Source: Snowella sp. (GTDB lineage Bacteria > Cyanobacteriota > Cyanobacteriia > Cyanobacteriales > Microcystaceae). From it: a stretch of 64,000 bases of DNA. The position numbers and the translations under genes were made by a program. Position 1 is the first letter of the stretch; every line of letters starts with the position of its first letter. The notes under the pieces are model-generated. The model searched no databases, had not been told where the DNA came from, and saw only the letters and a program-made list of their open reading frames with translations. Where the stretch lies: assembly GCA_003249095.1 (NCBI GenBank), contig QBMS01000007.1, forward strand, positions 1 to 64,000. The letters run 5' to 3'. Of the stretch, positions 49,412 through 58,755 are shown in pieces.

Positions 49412-50221
49412 ATGGATAATATTTTTCTTTTGTTTATATATGTCTTTATTTTTATCTTTGGAGCCTCCATTGGTAGTTTTTTAAATGTTGTCATTTATCG
49501 AATTCCTGCAAATGTATCTTTAATTTATCCCCCTTCCCGTTGTCCGAGTTGTTATCATGCTTTGGGGAAAACTGAAAATGTCCCCGTCTTTGGATGGCTC
49601 TGGTTAAAGGGAAAATGTCGTTGGTGTCAGACTTCTATTTCTGCCCGTTATCCCACCATAGAAGCGATTACAGGTTTAATTTTTTGCCTGGTATTCTGGC
49701 AGTTTGGTTTCACCTTAAATACCCTGGGAAATTGGATTTTAATTAGTTGGTTGTTGGCGTTGTCACTAATTGATTGGGATACGATGACGTTGCCAGGAAG
49801 TTTAACGAAATCAGGTTTAGTAGTAGGCGTTGTTTTCCAAGGAATTCAGGGTTGGCAAACAGGGACTTTTCCCCAATCTTTTGTTTTGGCGATCGCGAGT
49901 GCGGTTTTAGGATTATGGTTATTTGATCTAATTCGATTAATTGGAACGCTTTTTTTAGGACAAGTGGCAATGGGAGATGGTGATCCCAAGTTAGCGGCGA
50001 TGATCGGAGCTTGGTTAGGCTGGAAATCCCTTTTATTAACCGCATTATTAGCCTGTGGATTAGGGGCAATCATCGGGGGAGGCGCGATCGCATTAGGACT
50101 CTTAAAAAAAAGACAGGGGTTTCCCTTTGGGCCTTTTTTAGCAGGAGGAGCATTATTAAGTATTTTTTTCGGACAGGCAATAATTACAGCCTATATTCAA
50201 TTCTTTTTACCGACTTTTTAA
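49412..50221 (+). CDS. pilD: Type IV prepilin peptidase / N-methyltransferase
   Basis: [79 protein letters not shown]. Confidence 0.93.
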   Translation: MDNIFLLFIYVFIFIFGASIGSFLNVVIYRIPANVSLIYPPSRCPSCYHALGKTENVPVFGWLWLKGKCRWCQTSISARYPTIEAITGLIFCLVFWQFGFTLNTLGNWILISWLLALSLIDWDTMTLPGSLTKSGLVVGVVFQGIQGWQTGTFPQSFVLAIASAVLGLWLFDLIRLIGTLFLGQVAMGDGDPKLAAMIGAWLGWKSLLLTALLACGLGAIIGGGAIALGLLKKRQGFPFGPFLAGGALLSIFFGQAIITAYIQFFLPTF

Positions 50222-50305
50222 GTGATTGTTATTGCGTAAGTCTGAAATAGGCAAAATAACAGCGATCGCCACTTCAATTTTTTCGGATTAGACGCGATCA
50301 GAGGA

Positions 50306-50815
50306 TCAATTTTCTGGTAAATAGGGAATTAATCCCTTATGAAATGCCTCTTCTTGAAGGTGATGGGGAGCCTGGCGAATATCCATGATAAAACCATTAA
50401 CGGAAAGCATCCAAATCATCGGATTATCGTCTATTCTGCTCGGTAATGTCCAATATCGATCCATCTGAGATATGTTCATCAAATCCCGAATCTGTTTGGA
50501 TTTACCCTGACCTGTGCTTTCTGCCACCCCAAAATGTTTATAGATTGCAGTCGCTTTAACATGGGGAGTCTGGGAAGAATCAAAGAGAAAATTCGCCATT
50601 CCGAGGGCATGAATGATCCCACAGGCCCAGGAATTGGCCTTTCCCGTTGTCAAGGGTGAAGAGCGTTTTCGACAAAGAGCGGCTGTTAATTGACGAGCCA
50701 TCTGGGCATATTCATTATTGAGAGATTGGGAACAGAAGGCATCCGTCAGTTTAGTAATTTCATCAAATTTACTTTGCATCTGCGGAGGAACTTTTTCGCT
50801 GCCAGGTTTAGCCAT
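50306..50815 (-). CDS. DUF6398-like protein
   Basis: AQMARQLTAALCRKRSSPLTTGKANSWACGIIHALGMANFLFDSSQTPHVKATAIYKHFGVAESTGQGKSKQIRDLM. Confidence 0.7.
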   Translation of the reverse strand: MAKPGSEKVPPQMQSKFDEITKLTDAFCSQSLNNEYAQMARQLTAALCRKRSSPLTTGKANSWACGIIHALGMANFLFDSSQTPHVKATAIYKHFGVAESTGQGKSKQIRDLMNISQMDRYWTLPSRIDDNPMIWMLSVNGFIMDIRQAPHHLQEEAFHKGLIPYLPEN

Positions 50816-51058
50816 TTTTTTGAGTATCCTAAGATTAATAAGAATAGAAAATATTCATCTACTATTCACTATTTTATCATTCTTTTTGAAATTCTCAAAA
50901 TGATTATTGTCAATTAGCTTAAGGAATTTTTATGTTTTTTTGACGCGATCGCCCTTAGTTCCAGTATTGAAGTATTCCAAAAATCATAGGTTTAGGGTGT
51001 ATCATGATAAAAAATTTCATACAATCATGAAAATTCACGAATAAGTAGGAAAGCATCT

Positions 51059-52525
51059 ATGTTGTGGCGACCGATAGAAGACTTACCAGTAGAGTGGAAA
51101 AATTTAATCAGTTCCGAGTTACCTCCTTTAGTCACTGTTTGGAATGAACAGGCAGAGCGTCTAAGGCAATCTGGTGAATTTAAGGCTTTTAACGAGAAAC
51201 TGCGTAGAGAAATAGCAATTGAAACTGGAATCATTGAGCGGCTATATACAATTGATCGTGGGATTACTCGCTTACTAATCGAACAGGGAATTAATGAAGC
51301 TTTGATTCCTCATGGATCGACGGATCGTCCAATCAAGCAAGTAGTCTCTCTTATCAAAGATCAAGAAGCTGCTATTGAAGGATTGTTTGATTTTGTCGGT
51401 GGACAAAGAGTATTATCAAATTCTTATATCAAGCAATTACATCAGCTTTTAACTCAGAGTCAAGATAGTACAGAGGCTCTAGACTCAATTACAAAACAAT
51501 TATTTCGTGTTTCTTTGATAAAAGGCGATTGGAAACGTCAACCGAATAATCCTTTGCGAGAGGATGGTTCTGTTCATGAATACTGTCCTCCTGAGCAAGT
51601 TGCCTCCGAAATGGATAGATTGATTGCCTTACATCATCAACATCATCTTCAGAACGTTCCTCCTGAAATTGAATCTGCCTGGTTGCATCACCGTTTTACA
51701 CAAATTCATCCATTTCAAGATGGAAACGGCCGTGTTGCCCGTTGTTTGGCTAGTTTAGTCTTTATACAATCTAGTTGGTTTCCCTTGGTTCTTACTCGTG
51801 ATGATCGAGCGGTCTATATTGCCGCATTAGAAGAGGCAGATCAGGGTAATCTATTGAAATTGATTAATCTCTTTGCGAAGAGCCAAAAGCAAGCTTTTTT
51901 GAGAAGTCTTGGTTTATCAGAACAAGTTTTATCAGAGTCACGACGCACTCAGGTGATTATTTCTTCTATCGCTGAAAAATTAAAGCAAAATCAATCAGCG
52001 TCTATTCAGGAGCGATGCAAAAAAGTGGAAAGTTTTGCCTCAATTTTATTTGAAATCGCTTCTAATCGTTTGCAAGAAGTTACCGATGAAATCAAACTAT
52101 CTGTCCAGAATTTTGTGGATAATGCAGAGATTTTTAAAATTGCTACTCCTGTCAATGAGCCGCACTCATATTATCATCGTTATCAAGTAGTTGAAACAGC
52201 GAAACAGTTGGGATATTTTGCGAATCTTCGCAATTACCACGCATGGATTCAATTAGTTATTAATGTGGAGACATCAACAATTCTTCTTCTCTCTTTTCAT
52301 GTTTTAGGGCATGAGTATAGGGGATTACTTGTCTGCACGGCCTGTGCCTACCATCGAGAGGATGCTGAGGAAGGTGAGCGCAATATTAGTGATATTCAGT
52401 CTTTAACAGATTCTCCTTTTCAGTTCTCCTATGCAGATGATCAAGAAAACTTAATAGAACGTTTCAAGCAATGGTTAGAAAATGTTATTTTGGCTGGATT
52501 AGATTACTGGAATGATAGTATATAG
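51059..52525 (+). CDS. Fic domain protein (candidate AMP-transferase)
   Basis: Catalytic loop HPFQDGNGRVARCLASLVF matches HPFxDGNGR; 488 aa. Confidence 0.93.
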   Translation: MLWRPIEDLPVEWKNLISSELPPLVTVWNEQAERLRQSGEFKAFNEKLRREIAIETGIIERLYTIDRGITRLLIEQGINEALIPHGSTDRPIKQVVSLIKDQEAAIEGLFDFVGGQRVLSNSYIKQLHQLLTQSQDSTEALDSITKQLFRVSLIKGDWKRQPNNPLREDGSVHEYCPPEQVASEMDRLIALHHQHHLQNVPPEIESAWLHHRFTQIHPFQDGNGRVARCLASLVFIQSSWFPLVLTRDDRAVYIAALEEADQGNLLKLINLFAKSQKQAFLRSLGLSEQVLSESRRTQVIISSIAEKLKQNQSASIQERCKKVESFASILFEIASNRLQEVTDEIKLSVQNFVDNAEIFKIATPVNEPHSYYHRYQVVETAKQLGYFANLRNYHAWIQLVINVETSTILLLSFHVLGHEYRGLLVCTACAYHREDAEEGERNISDIQSLTDSPFQFSYADDQENLIERFKQWLENVILAGLDYWNDSI

Positions 52526-52739
52526 AAAAAATATTGTGCGCGATCGCAATCCAAATTTTGATCGCATATTTAGGGAGAGGCGATCGCATTTAGCCTCTAG
52601 TTTTCAGTATTTCAGTAATTTTCATTGTTCGGGTAAAATTTTAAGTGAGCGATTACATCATCAATCTTGTCGTGCAATTTTGGGCATTGGCAATATTCGG
52701 TACTAGTGAAAACCCTTTTTCAAACTTGATTAAGTTACT

Positions 52740-54605
52740 ATGATTGATTTTCGAGATGGTAAAGGTTTTGTGGTTGTGGGCGCAACAACAGGTCAAGTGA
52801 TTGCCAGTCAGGTCGGCGGAATCGGAGTCGTTGGTGGTTTTGGCGGTATGGCGTTGGGAACTCCTGTAATTGTCGTAGGAGGCGCGATCGCGGGGGCCGC
52901 AGTTAAAGCAATTATCGACGGAATCGAAACGGGTGATGTCACGGTTTTAGGCGTAACCACATTAGGCTCTGTCTTGGGTGCTGGATTTTCAGCAACAGTC
53001 GGTAATGTCGGCGTTGGTGTGGCGGGTAGTGCCTTTGGAGTAGGTCTAGGAACAATGGCTGTAACAGGAGGAGTTTTTGCATTAGGTGTTTATCAGTTAA
53101 TTAAAATGTTTGCTAAAGGGCAAAGTAAGGAATCAGTAGCCCAAACTTTTGAACGAATGGAAGACAGAATTTCTGGGCAAGAACTTTATAATCAAGCCAT
53201 GATGGACTTAGATCCATTTTTAGGAGAAATTGCTTGGGAACAAAAAATGAGAATTTTAGATATTGAGGAAGAATTCCAAGAATTAAAGGAAACTATTAAA
53301 AATAATTTAATAGAAAATAATATTAAAGATTATCAATGGCAAAATTTAGAAACTCAAACAGAACTAGAAAATTTAAAACAGCAATTAAATTCTTATTTTC
53401 AAGATGATAACTTTCAAACAAAAGTTCTCTATGATTCGACAAAATCTGAAACAGAAGATACTCAAATAATTAGAATTAATCAATCAAAACCTACTTGGCA
53501 ATCCACAGATTTAACTCATTTTGAAGTTCCTATCGTTAATGCAGTCGCGATCGCGCCCAATAATCAATATATCTTAAGTGGTAATCATAACGGAACCGTT
53601 CATCTCTGGGATTTACAGACAAAGGAATTACTGTTTACTTTTATTGGAAGTCGAGAAGAAGTTCAGGCGATCGCTGTTACACCCGATAGCAATAAAGTAT
53701 TAGCAGCAGGTTTTGATCGTCGTATTAGTACTTGGCACATTGAAAAAAAAACAATCTCGATAGGATTTTTTAGTCTTAATTCTTCCTATAGTCATGATGG
53801 AGTTATTTATGCCTTAGCCGTTAGCCCTGACGGAAAATGGCTTGCTAGTGGTAGTAGTGATAATAAAATCAAAATCTGGGGAAGAATTACAGGAAAATGG
53901 GAGCGAACCTTAAATGGCCATTCGAGTGCTATTTTAGCGTTAGTTTTTAGCCCTGATGGACAAATACTGATTAGTGCTAGTGAAGATAAAACGATTTGTT
54001 TATGGAATATTAAAAGCTCTAAAGCTCTCGAAATATTACAGGGTCATTCTAAACGTATAACTTGTTTAGATCTGACAGCTAATGGCGAATATTTATTAAG
54101 CGGTAGTCTAGACGGAAAAGTGAACATTTGGAACTTACAAGACAAAACGATTGTTAAAACAATTAATACGGATTCTGGACTTTTATCATTAACTATCAAT
54201 AATCAAATGAAGATTTTTGCTACTGCAAATTCCCAAGAAGTTAAATTATGGGATTTGGAGACGGGTGAATTATTAGAAACCTTAGCGGGCTGTCATCCGA
54301 TTGTATTTAGTCATGATGGAATGACTTTAGTGAGTGGAAGTAATTCTAGAAAATCGCTTTTAAAAATTTGGCAACAAACTTTTGGAGATTTTGAAAATAA
54401 AGGCGATGGTTTAAATTTAGATTTTTCTCAAGCTTGGTGGGAAATTTTAGAGGTTTCTCCTACATCCGATTCACAGGAAGTTAAGCTTGCCTATTACTAT
54501 TTAGCTAAAAAATTTCATCCTGATCAAAATAATTCTTCAGAAGCAATCAGAGCAATGCAAATTATCAATTCCGCTTATGCTCAATTTCGTAAATTATCAA
54601 AATAA
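52740..54605 (+). CDS. Gly-rich hydrophobic N-terminus + WD40 propeller + C-terminal J-domain protein
   Basis: GGFGGMALGTPVIVVGGAIAGAAVKAIIDGIETGD...; about seven WD40 repeats (e.g. SPDGKWLASGSSDNKIKIW); AWWEILEVSPTSDSQEVKLAYYYLAKKFHPDQNNSSEAIRAMQIINSAYAQF with HPD. Confidence 0.88.
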   Translation: MIDFRDGKGFVVVGATTGQVIASQVGGIGVVGGFGGMALGTPVIVVGGAIAGAAVKAIIDGIETGDVTVLGVTTLGSVLGAGFSATVGNVGVGVAGSAFGVGLGTMAVTGGVFALGVYQLIKMFAKGQSKESVAQTFERMEDRISGQELYNQAMMDLDPFLGEIAWEQKMRILDIEEEFQELKETIKNNLIENNIKDYQWQNLETQTELENLKQQLNSYFQDDNFQTKVLYDSTKSETEDTQIIRINQSKPTWQSTDLTHFEVPIVNAVAIAPNNQYILSGNHNGTVHLWDLQTKELLFTFIGSREEVQAIAVTPDSNKVLAAGFDRRISTWHIEKKTISIGFFSLNSSYSHDGVIYALAVSPDGKWLASGSSDNKIKIWGRITGKWERTLNGHSSAILALVFSPDGQILISASEDKTICLWNIKSSKALEILQGHSKRITCLDLTANGEYLLSGSLDGKVNIWNLQDKTIVKTINTDSGLLSLTINNQMKIFATANSQEVKLWDLETGELLETLAGCHPIVFSHDGMTLVSGSNSRKSLLKIWQQTFGDFENKGDGLNLDFSQAWWEILEVSPTSDSQEVKLAYYYLAKKFHPDQNNSSEAIRAMQIINSAYAQFRKLSK

Positions 54606-54722
54606 AATTTTTTAATGCAAATAAAGTGATCGCCGATTTTGAAATAAAATTCTCGACGTGATCGCGTTTTAGTACGATCACCGATCTGTGGGCTTAATTA
54701 ACAATTACACTTGGAAAATTGC

Positions 54723-54956
54723 TCATACAAAAATGCTTAACGGCTTAACAATTAAATCCTCTTTCAGAATGGGTTGATTATCAGCGAGCAAACTTTCAAT
54801 ATATAATTCAATCGCCTCTGTAATATTATCAATCGCTTCCTCAAAAGTATCTCCCTGAGAATGACAACCCTTAAAAATAGGACAAAACGCATGGTAGCCC
54901 CCATCTTCTTCCCGTTCTAAAAGTACCGTGTAATTGTAATTTCTTTTACTTTCCAT
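54723..54956 (-). CDS. HicB family antitoxin
   Basis: YNYTVLLEREEDGGYHAFCPIFKGCHSQGDTFEEAIDNITEAIELYIESLL; start MESKRNY preferred. Confidence 0.85.
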   Translation of the reverse strand: MESKRNYNYTVLLEREEDGGYHAFCPIFKGCHSQGDTFEEAIDNITEAIELYIESLLADNQPILKEDLIVKPLSIFV

Positions 54957-55278
54957 AAATTTTAGATGAATCACTCATTTTTCACGATTATCTAACATAA
55001 TCATAACCCATTCTTTTCTTCACTACTTATATTCTTAAAAAGATGCGATCACCGCTTCATAATGCGATCGCATTTTCCAGATTATTTATAATCGCGATCG
55101 CAGTTTTTGCTTAAAATCATAAAAAATAAAACTTTCTTATTAATCTTTTTGTCAAAATCTATCACTGAATAATATTTCTACCTCGTTAGGAAACGGACAA
55201 TAATCAGGAAAAATAACACTGAGATAAATAGCTTTAACGTTTTCAGTTAAAGTCCGCTTCCATTCACTTCGGTTAGAT

Positions 55279-56214
55279 TTACAATTTCACCAAACCATGA
55301 ATCAGGGGCAAACTATCAATAATCATCGCAAGACACAATAACATCATATAAAAGATAGAAAACTTGAACAGCGATCGCGCTTTTTCCTTATCCATTGGCT
55401 CTTGTTTTAATTGCCAAGCCTTATAAATGAATTGATAACCCAAAATGGCGGCGGCTAGGGCGTAAAAAATACCTGATTGATGCAAAGGATAAACTAACAG
55501 AAAACTGAAGGGAACAACGATCAGAGTATAAATCAAAATTTGCTTAACCGTTGCTTCTTCCCCTTCAATCACGGGTAACATGGGGACATTGACCTGGGCA
55601 TAATCATCCTTGATCATCAACGCCAAGGCCCAGAAATGGGGAGGAGTCCAGAGAAAAATAAGCGTAAATAAAATCCAGGGAGTCCAACTCAGATCACCCG
55701 TTACCGCCGCCCAACCGACGAGGGGAGGAATCGCACCCGCCGCACCACCGATGACAATATTTTGGGTACTATGACGTTTGAGAAAATGGGTATAAATCAG
55801 CATATAGAAGCCAATACCCGATAGAGCCAGTAAAGCACTAAAAATATTAATAAAAACCGCTAATAGGCTAAAGGAAAGCATTCCCAAGACTAATCCGAAA
55901 ATCAGCGCATGATTGGGTTGAACCCGACCAGAAGGCAGGGGACGTTCTCTCGTCCGTAACATTTCATAATCAATGTCCTGGTCATACACACAGTTAAAGG
56001 TTTGGGCAGAGGCCGCGGCGAGGGTTCCTCCCATTAAGGTAATAACCAGTTGCAAAGGATCAATCCGTCCTTCTGATGCGATCCACATGGAAGCCGCCGT
56101 TGTAATCAATAGGAGGGGAATAATACGAGGTTTGGTCAATTGATAATAGCTTTTTACCACTTCTAGAAAATTTTCGTGGTGACGGTCAACTTTCGTAATA
56201 ATAACCATTGTCAA
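55279..56214 (-). CDS. ctaB: Protoheme IX farnesyltransferase (heme O synthase)
   Basis: [64 protein letters not shown]. Confidence 0.96.
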   Translation of the reverse strand: MTMVIITKVDRHHENFLEVVKSYYQLTKPRIIPLLLITTAASMWIASEGRIDPLQLVITLMGGTLAAASAQTFNCVYDQDIDYEMLRTRERPLPSGRVQPNHALIFGLVLGMLSFSLLAVFINIFSALLALSGIGFYMLIYTHFLKRHSTQNIVIGGAAGAIPPLVGWAAVTGDLSWTPWILFTLIFLWTPPHFWALALMIKDDYAQVNVPMLPVIEGEEATVKQILIYTLIVVPFSFLLVYPLHQSGIFYALAAAILGYQFIYKAWQLKQEPMDKEKARSLFKFSIFYMMLLCLAMIIDSLPLIHGLVKL

Positions 56215-56237
56215 TTTTAAAAATTATGGATTTTGGA

Positions 56238-57194
56238 TTATAACTGATTACTTGTTAGCAAAGACTGTTCATGGGGAACGGTCAGGCGATCGCGGACAGC
56301 CAGGGTGGAAAAAGCAATGAGAGTTCCAAACAGGGATGCTCCGACTAAATGATGAGCAACGGTCAGAGGTTCGACCTGTAAATGTAAGCGGAGAGTCGCC
56401 ACCCCTAGCAGGATTTGCACCAGCAGTAATGCACCCGTCGTTAACGCGATTTTTCGGAAAATGGGGTTTAAATTCAGACTGCGTAAAGCGAGAAAAACTA
56501 GGGTTAAAGTTGCCAGGGTTGCGGGAACAACTCCGATCAAATGATTATTCATCACGTTACAAAGTTCAGATAAGGCCACATTGAGACACTGATGAACGGC
56601 CCAACGGGAGCCGACTAATCCCCCTAATAAACATTGAGCATAGACTAAACTTGTTGCGACGATGCCGATTCCTGTTAATTGTCCACTGATAATGGTTGAC
56701 TGATTGGGACTTTTAGGGGTTAGACAAAGGGCGATCGCGATCAAACTAGCAAAGAAAATCAACGCTGTCCCCAGATGGGCAGTGACAATATCAAAACGCA
56801 GCAATTGGGTGACGGTTAATCCCCCTAAAACTCCTTGGAATAAAATTAAGGTTAGTGAAGCAAAAGCCGCCCAGGGAAGCCAGTTCGGGAGCGATCGCCG
56901 AAACCAAAGACTCAAACCGACTAAAGCTAGGGTACTCAAACCAATCAACGCCGCGTCCAGTCGATGAAACCATTCCAAAAAGACCTGAAGATTCATTTGC
57001 TGACTGGGGATCAGTTGTCCATAGCACAGGGGCCAATCGGGACAGGCCAAACCCGCATTCATCACCCTCGTCGCGCTACCGACCGCCATTAACAGCAAAG
57101 TCGCGATCGCAATTTTCCAGACCAGACGGCGCATCCAGGTCTGAATCGAAGAGGACGAGTCATTTTCTTGACGGGGAAGAATAGATTCTGTCAT
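56238..57194 (-). CDS. ctaA: Heme A synthase (CtaA/Cox15)
   Basis: GSATRVMNAGLACPDWPLCYGQLIP, EWFHRLDAALIG, FQGVLGGLTVTQLL, AHHLVGASLFGTL. Confidence 0.94.
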   Translation of the reverse strand: MTESILPRQENDSSSSIQTWMRRLVWKIAIATLLLMAVGSATRVMNAGLACPDWPLCYGQLIPSQQMNLQVFLEWFHRLDAALIGLSTLALVGLSLWFRRSLPNWLPWAAFASLTLILFQGVLGGLTVTQLLRFDIVTAHLGTALIFFASLIAIALCLTPKSPNQSTIISGQLTGIGIVATSLVYAQCLLGGLVGSRWAVHQCLNVALSELCNVMNNHLIGVVPATLATLTLVFLALRSLNLNPIFRKIALTTGALLLVQILLGVATLRLHLQVEPLTVAHHLVGASLFGTLIAFSTLAVRDRLTVPHEQSLLTSNQL

Positions 57195-57355
57195 AGGCGT
57201 TTTGCGGTAACGAGAACTTACAGTGTAGGAGCATTCATGTTTTTACACTGTCCGATTTTAACGGAGTCTATTCAAATTAGGTACAAATACTAGTGATTAT
57301 TCCTAAAGTCTTTAGATTTTCCCTGGGATCACGAGTCGAATTGCGATCAATCGAT

Positions 57356-57420
57356 ATATCTAGAAATCAAGAGTGCATCAACGGAAACCATTGGTAGGGG
57401 CAATTCATGAATTGCCCTTA
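57356..57420. repeat. Palindromic dispersed repeat, family C (GGGCAATTCATGAATTGCCC core)
   Basis: ATATCTAGAAATCAAGAGTGCATCAACGGAAACCATTGGTAGGGGCAATTCATGAATTGCCCTTA; second copy 62588-62655. Confidence 0.8.
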
Positions 57421-57552
57421 AGCTGTCACTTAATGCTTCAAAATTATGTCTTCCCACTGGGGATAGATGATGCGATCGCTCCTCATCGTTCATTATTGTA
57501 ACAAAACGGTAATTTTAAATCATTCTTCGACTCAAGAAACCAATTAAAAATT

Positions 57553-57759
57553 ATGTTATTAAAAGATAAGCGTGATGGAACCTTAATCGCCATTGAAGAT
57601 CCCATCAGTTTAATGAATCCATTTAAAAATAATGTTGATGGTCGCATACAATCAGGTGAAGAAGAACAACTCACTGAGGAATTTGCTAAGGATACCCTCA
57701 TTTTTTTATCAGGAGAAAGTTTGCCCCGTTGTTGGGTAGATCCCCATTATCACAAGTAG
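57553..57759 (+). CDS. Small conserved cyanobacterial protein
   Basis: MLLKDKRDGTLIAIEDPISLMNPFKNNVDGRIQSGEEEQLTEEFAKDTLIFLSGESLPRCWVDPHY. Confidence 0.75.
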   Translation: MLLKDKRDGTLIAIEDPISLMNPFKNNVDGRIQSGEEEQLTEEFAKDTLIFLSGESLPRCWVDPHYHK

Positions 57760-57822
57760 AAGGTAATCGAGGATTGTCAATTTTTATGGGAGAAGATCTC
57801 GCAAATTTGGGGATTTAATTTT

Positions 57823-58662
57823 TCAAAGTAACTCTTTATTTTTCGTCCTCACGCGCTGATATAACTCTTCCATAACTTCTAAAAAAGAAAGATCTTTATG
57901 CCAAAAGGGTGGAAAATCTCCGCCTTTTTTGACGATCAGAGCAGGAATATTCACATTAGAAGCCGCTTCAATTTCCTGGGGTAATCGCTTTTCTCCTAAC
58001 CAAAATTCTCTCGGAGAAGCCAGGGTTGTCGGGACTATTTTTTTAGGTCGAATGTAATAGGAATCAACGGGGACTGGGGCAATTTCTTCAGAATTTAAGG
58101 CAGAAGAAAGGGCTTTTCCTAAAGGCGATCGCGCCAATTCTTCTTGTAATTCGGTGCGAGAAATTCCTCGTAATTCAAATAACAAAAAAGGATCTTGGTC
58201 TAATTCCGAAGCCACTAGATAGTAAACGCCTGCAATATGTTTACAGGGATTTTCCCAATCGGGGCAGGAACATTTGGTTTCAAAATCTGCGTGGCTGTTG
58301 GGCAATAGGTGTAAATTGAGTTCAGCAAAGGTCTCTTCAATATTGTCAGGAACTTCATTCATTAACAATTTGGAAATTAGACTTGCCTTTGATCCCAAAT
58401 GGGAAATCACCTTTGACCAATCTCCAGGGGCGATCGCGGCAATTTCTATCGTTGTTTTATAGAGTGGTTCTTTGTAAACGCCAAAATAGGGATTAACTGA
58501 TCCTCTAACCTTGGCCGTGATTTTACCGCGATTAATTTGATATTCCTTAATTTTGCCATTACGAGCATAGGAACGTCCCCGCCCTAACCTAGCCGAATCC
58601 GTAAAGTCTTCTAAGGCTTCAATGAAGCGTTTTCCCCACCAAGTTCTGCTAAATTGTGACAT
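57823..58662 (-). CDS. SWIM zinc finger family protein
   Basis: CSCPDWENPCKHIAGVYYLVASELDQDPFLLFELRG. Confidence 0.9.
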   Translation of the reverse strand: MSQFSRTWWGKRFIEALEDFTDSARLGRGRSYARNGKIKEYQINRGKITAKVRGSVNPYFGVYKEPLYKTTIEIAAIAPGDWSKVISHLGSKASLISKLLMNEVPDNIEETFAELNLHLLPNSHADFETKCSCPDWENPCKHIAGVYYLVASELDQDPFLLFELRGISRTELQEELARSPLGKALSSALNSEEIAPVPVDSYYIRPKKIVPTTLASPREFWLGEKRLPQEIEAASNVNIPALIVKKGGDFPPFWHKDLSFLEVMEELYQRVRTKNKELL

Positions 58663-58755
58663 AGCTTTAGGTACATCCTCCGCACGTTGCCCTACCTAGT
58701 GCTAGTCTATCGCGATCGCCTATAAATAGATTAATAGAACAAAAAAATTAATAAC

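Noticed and set aside
49743-50073. Minus-strand ORFs of 108 and 75 aa within pilD
   Set aside because: Antisense shadows of the prepilin peptidase gene.
52512-52706. 64-aa ORF between Fic and the WD40/J gene (RDRNPNFDRIFRERRSHL...)
   Set aside because: Made largely of HIP1-containing intergenic sequence; no family resemblance.
56336-57184. Several plus-strand ORFs across ctaA
   Set aside because: Antisense to ctaA, which has clear conserved motifs.
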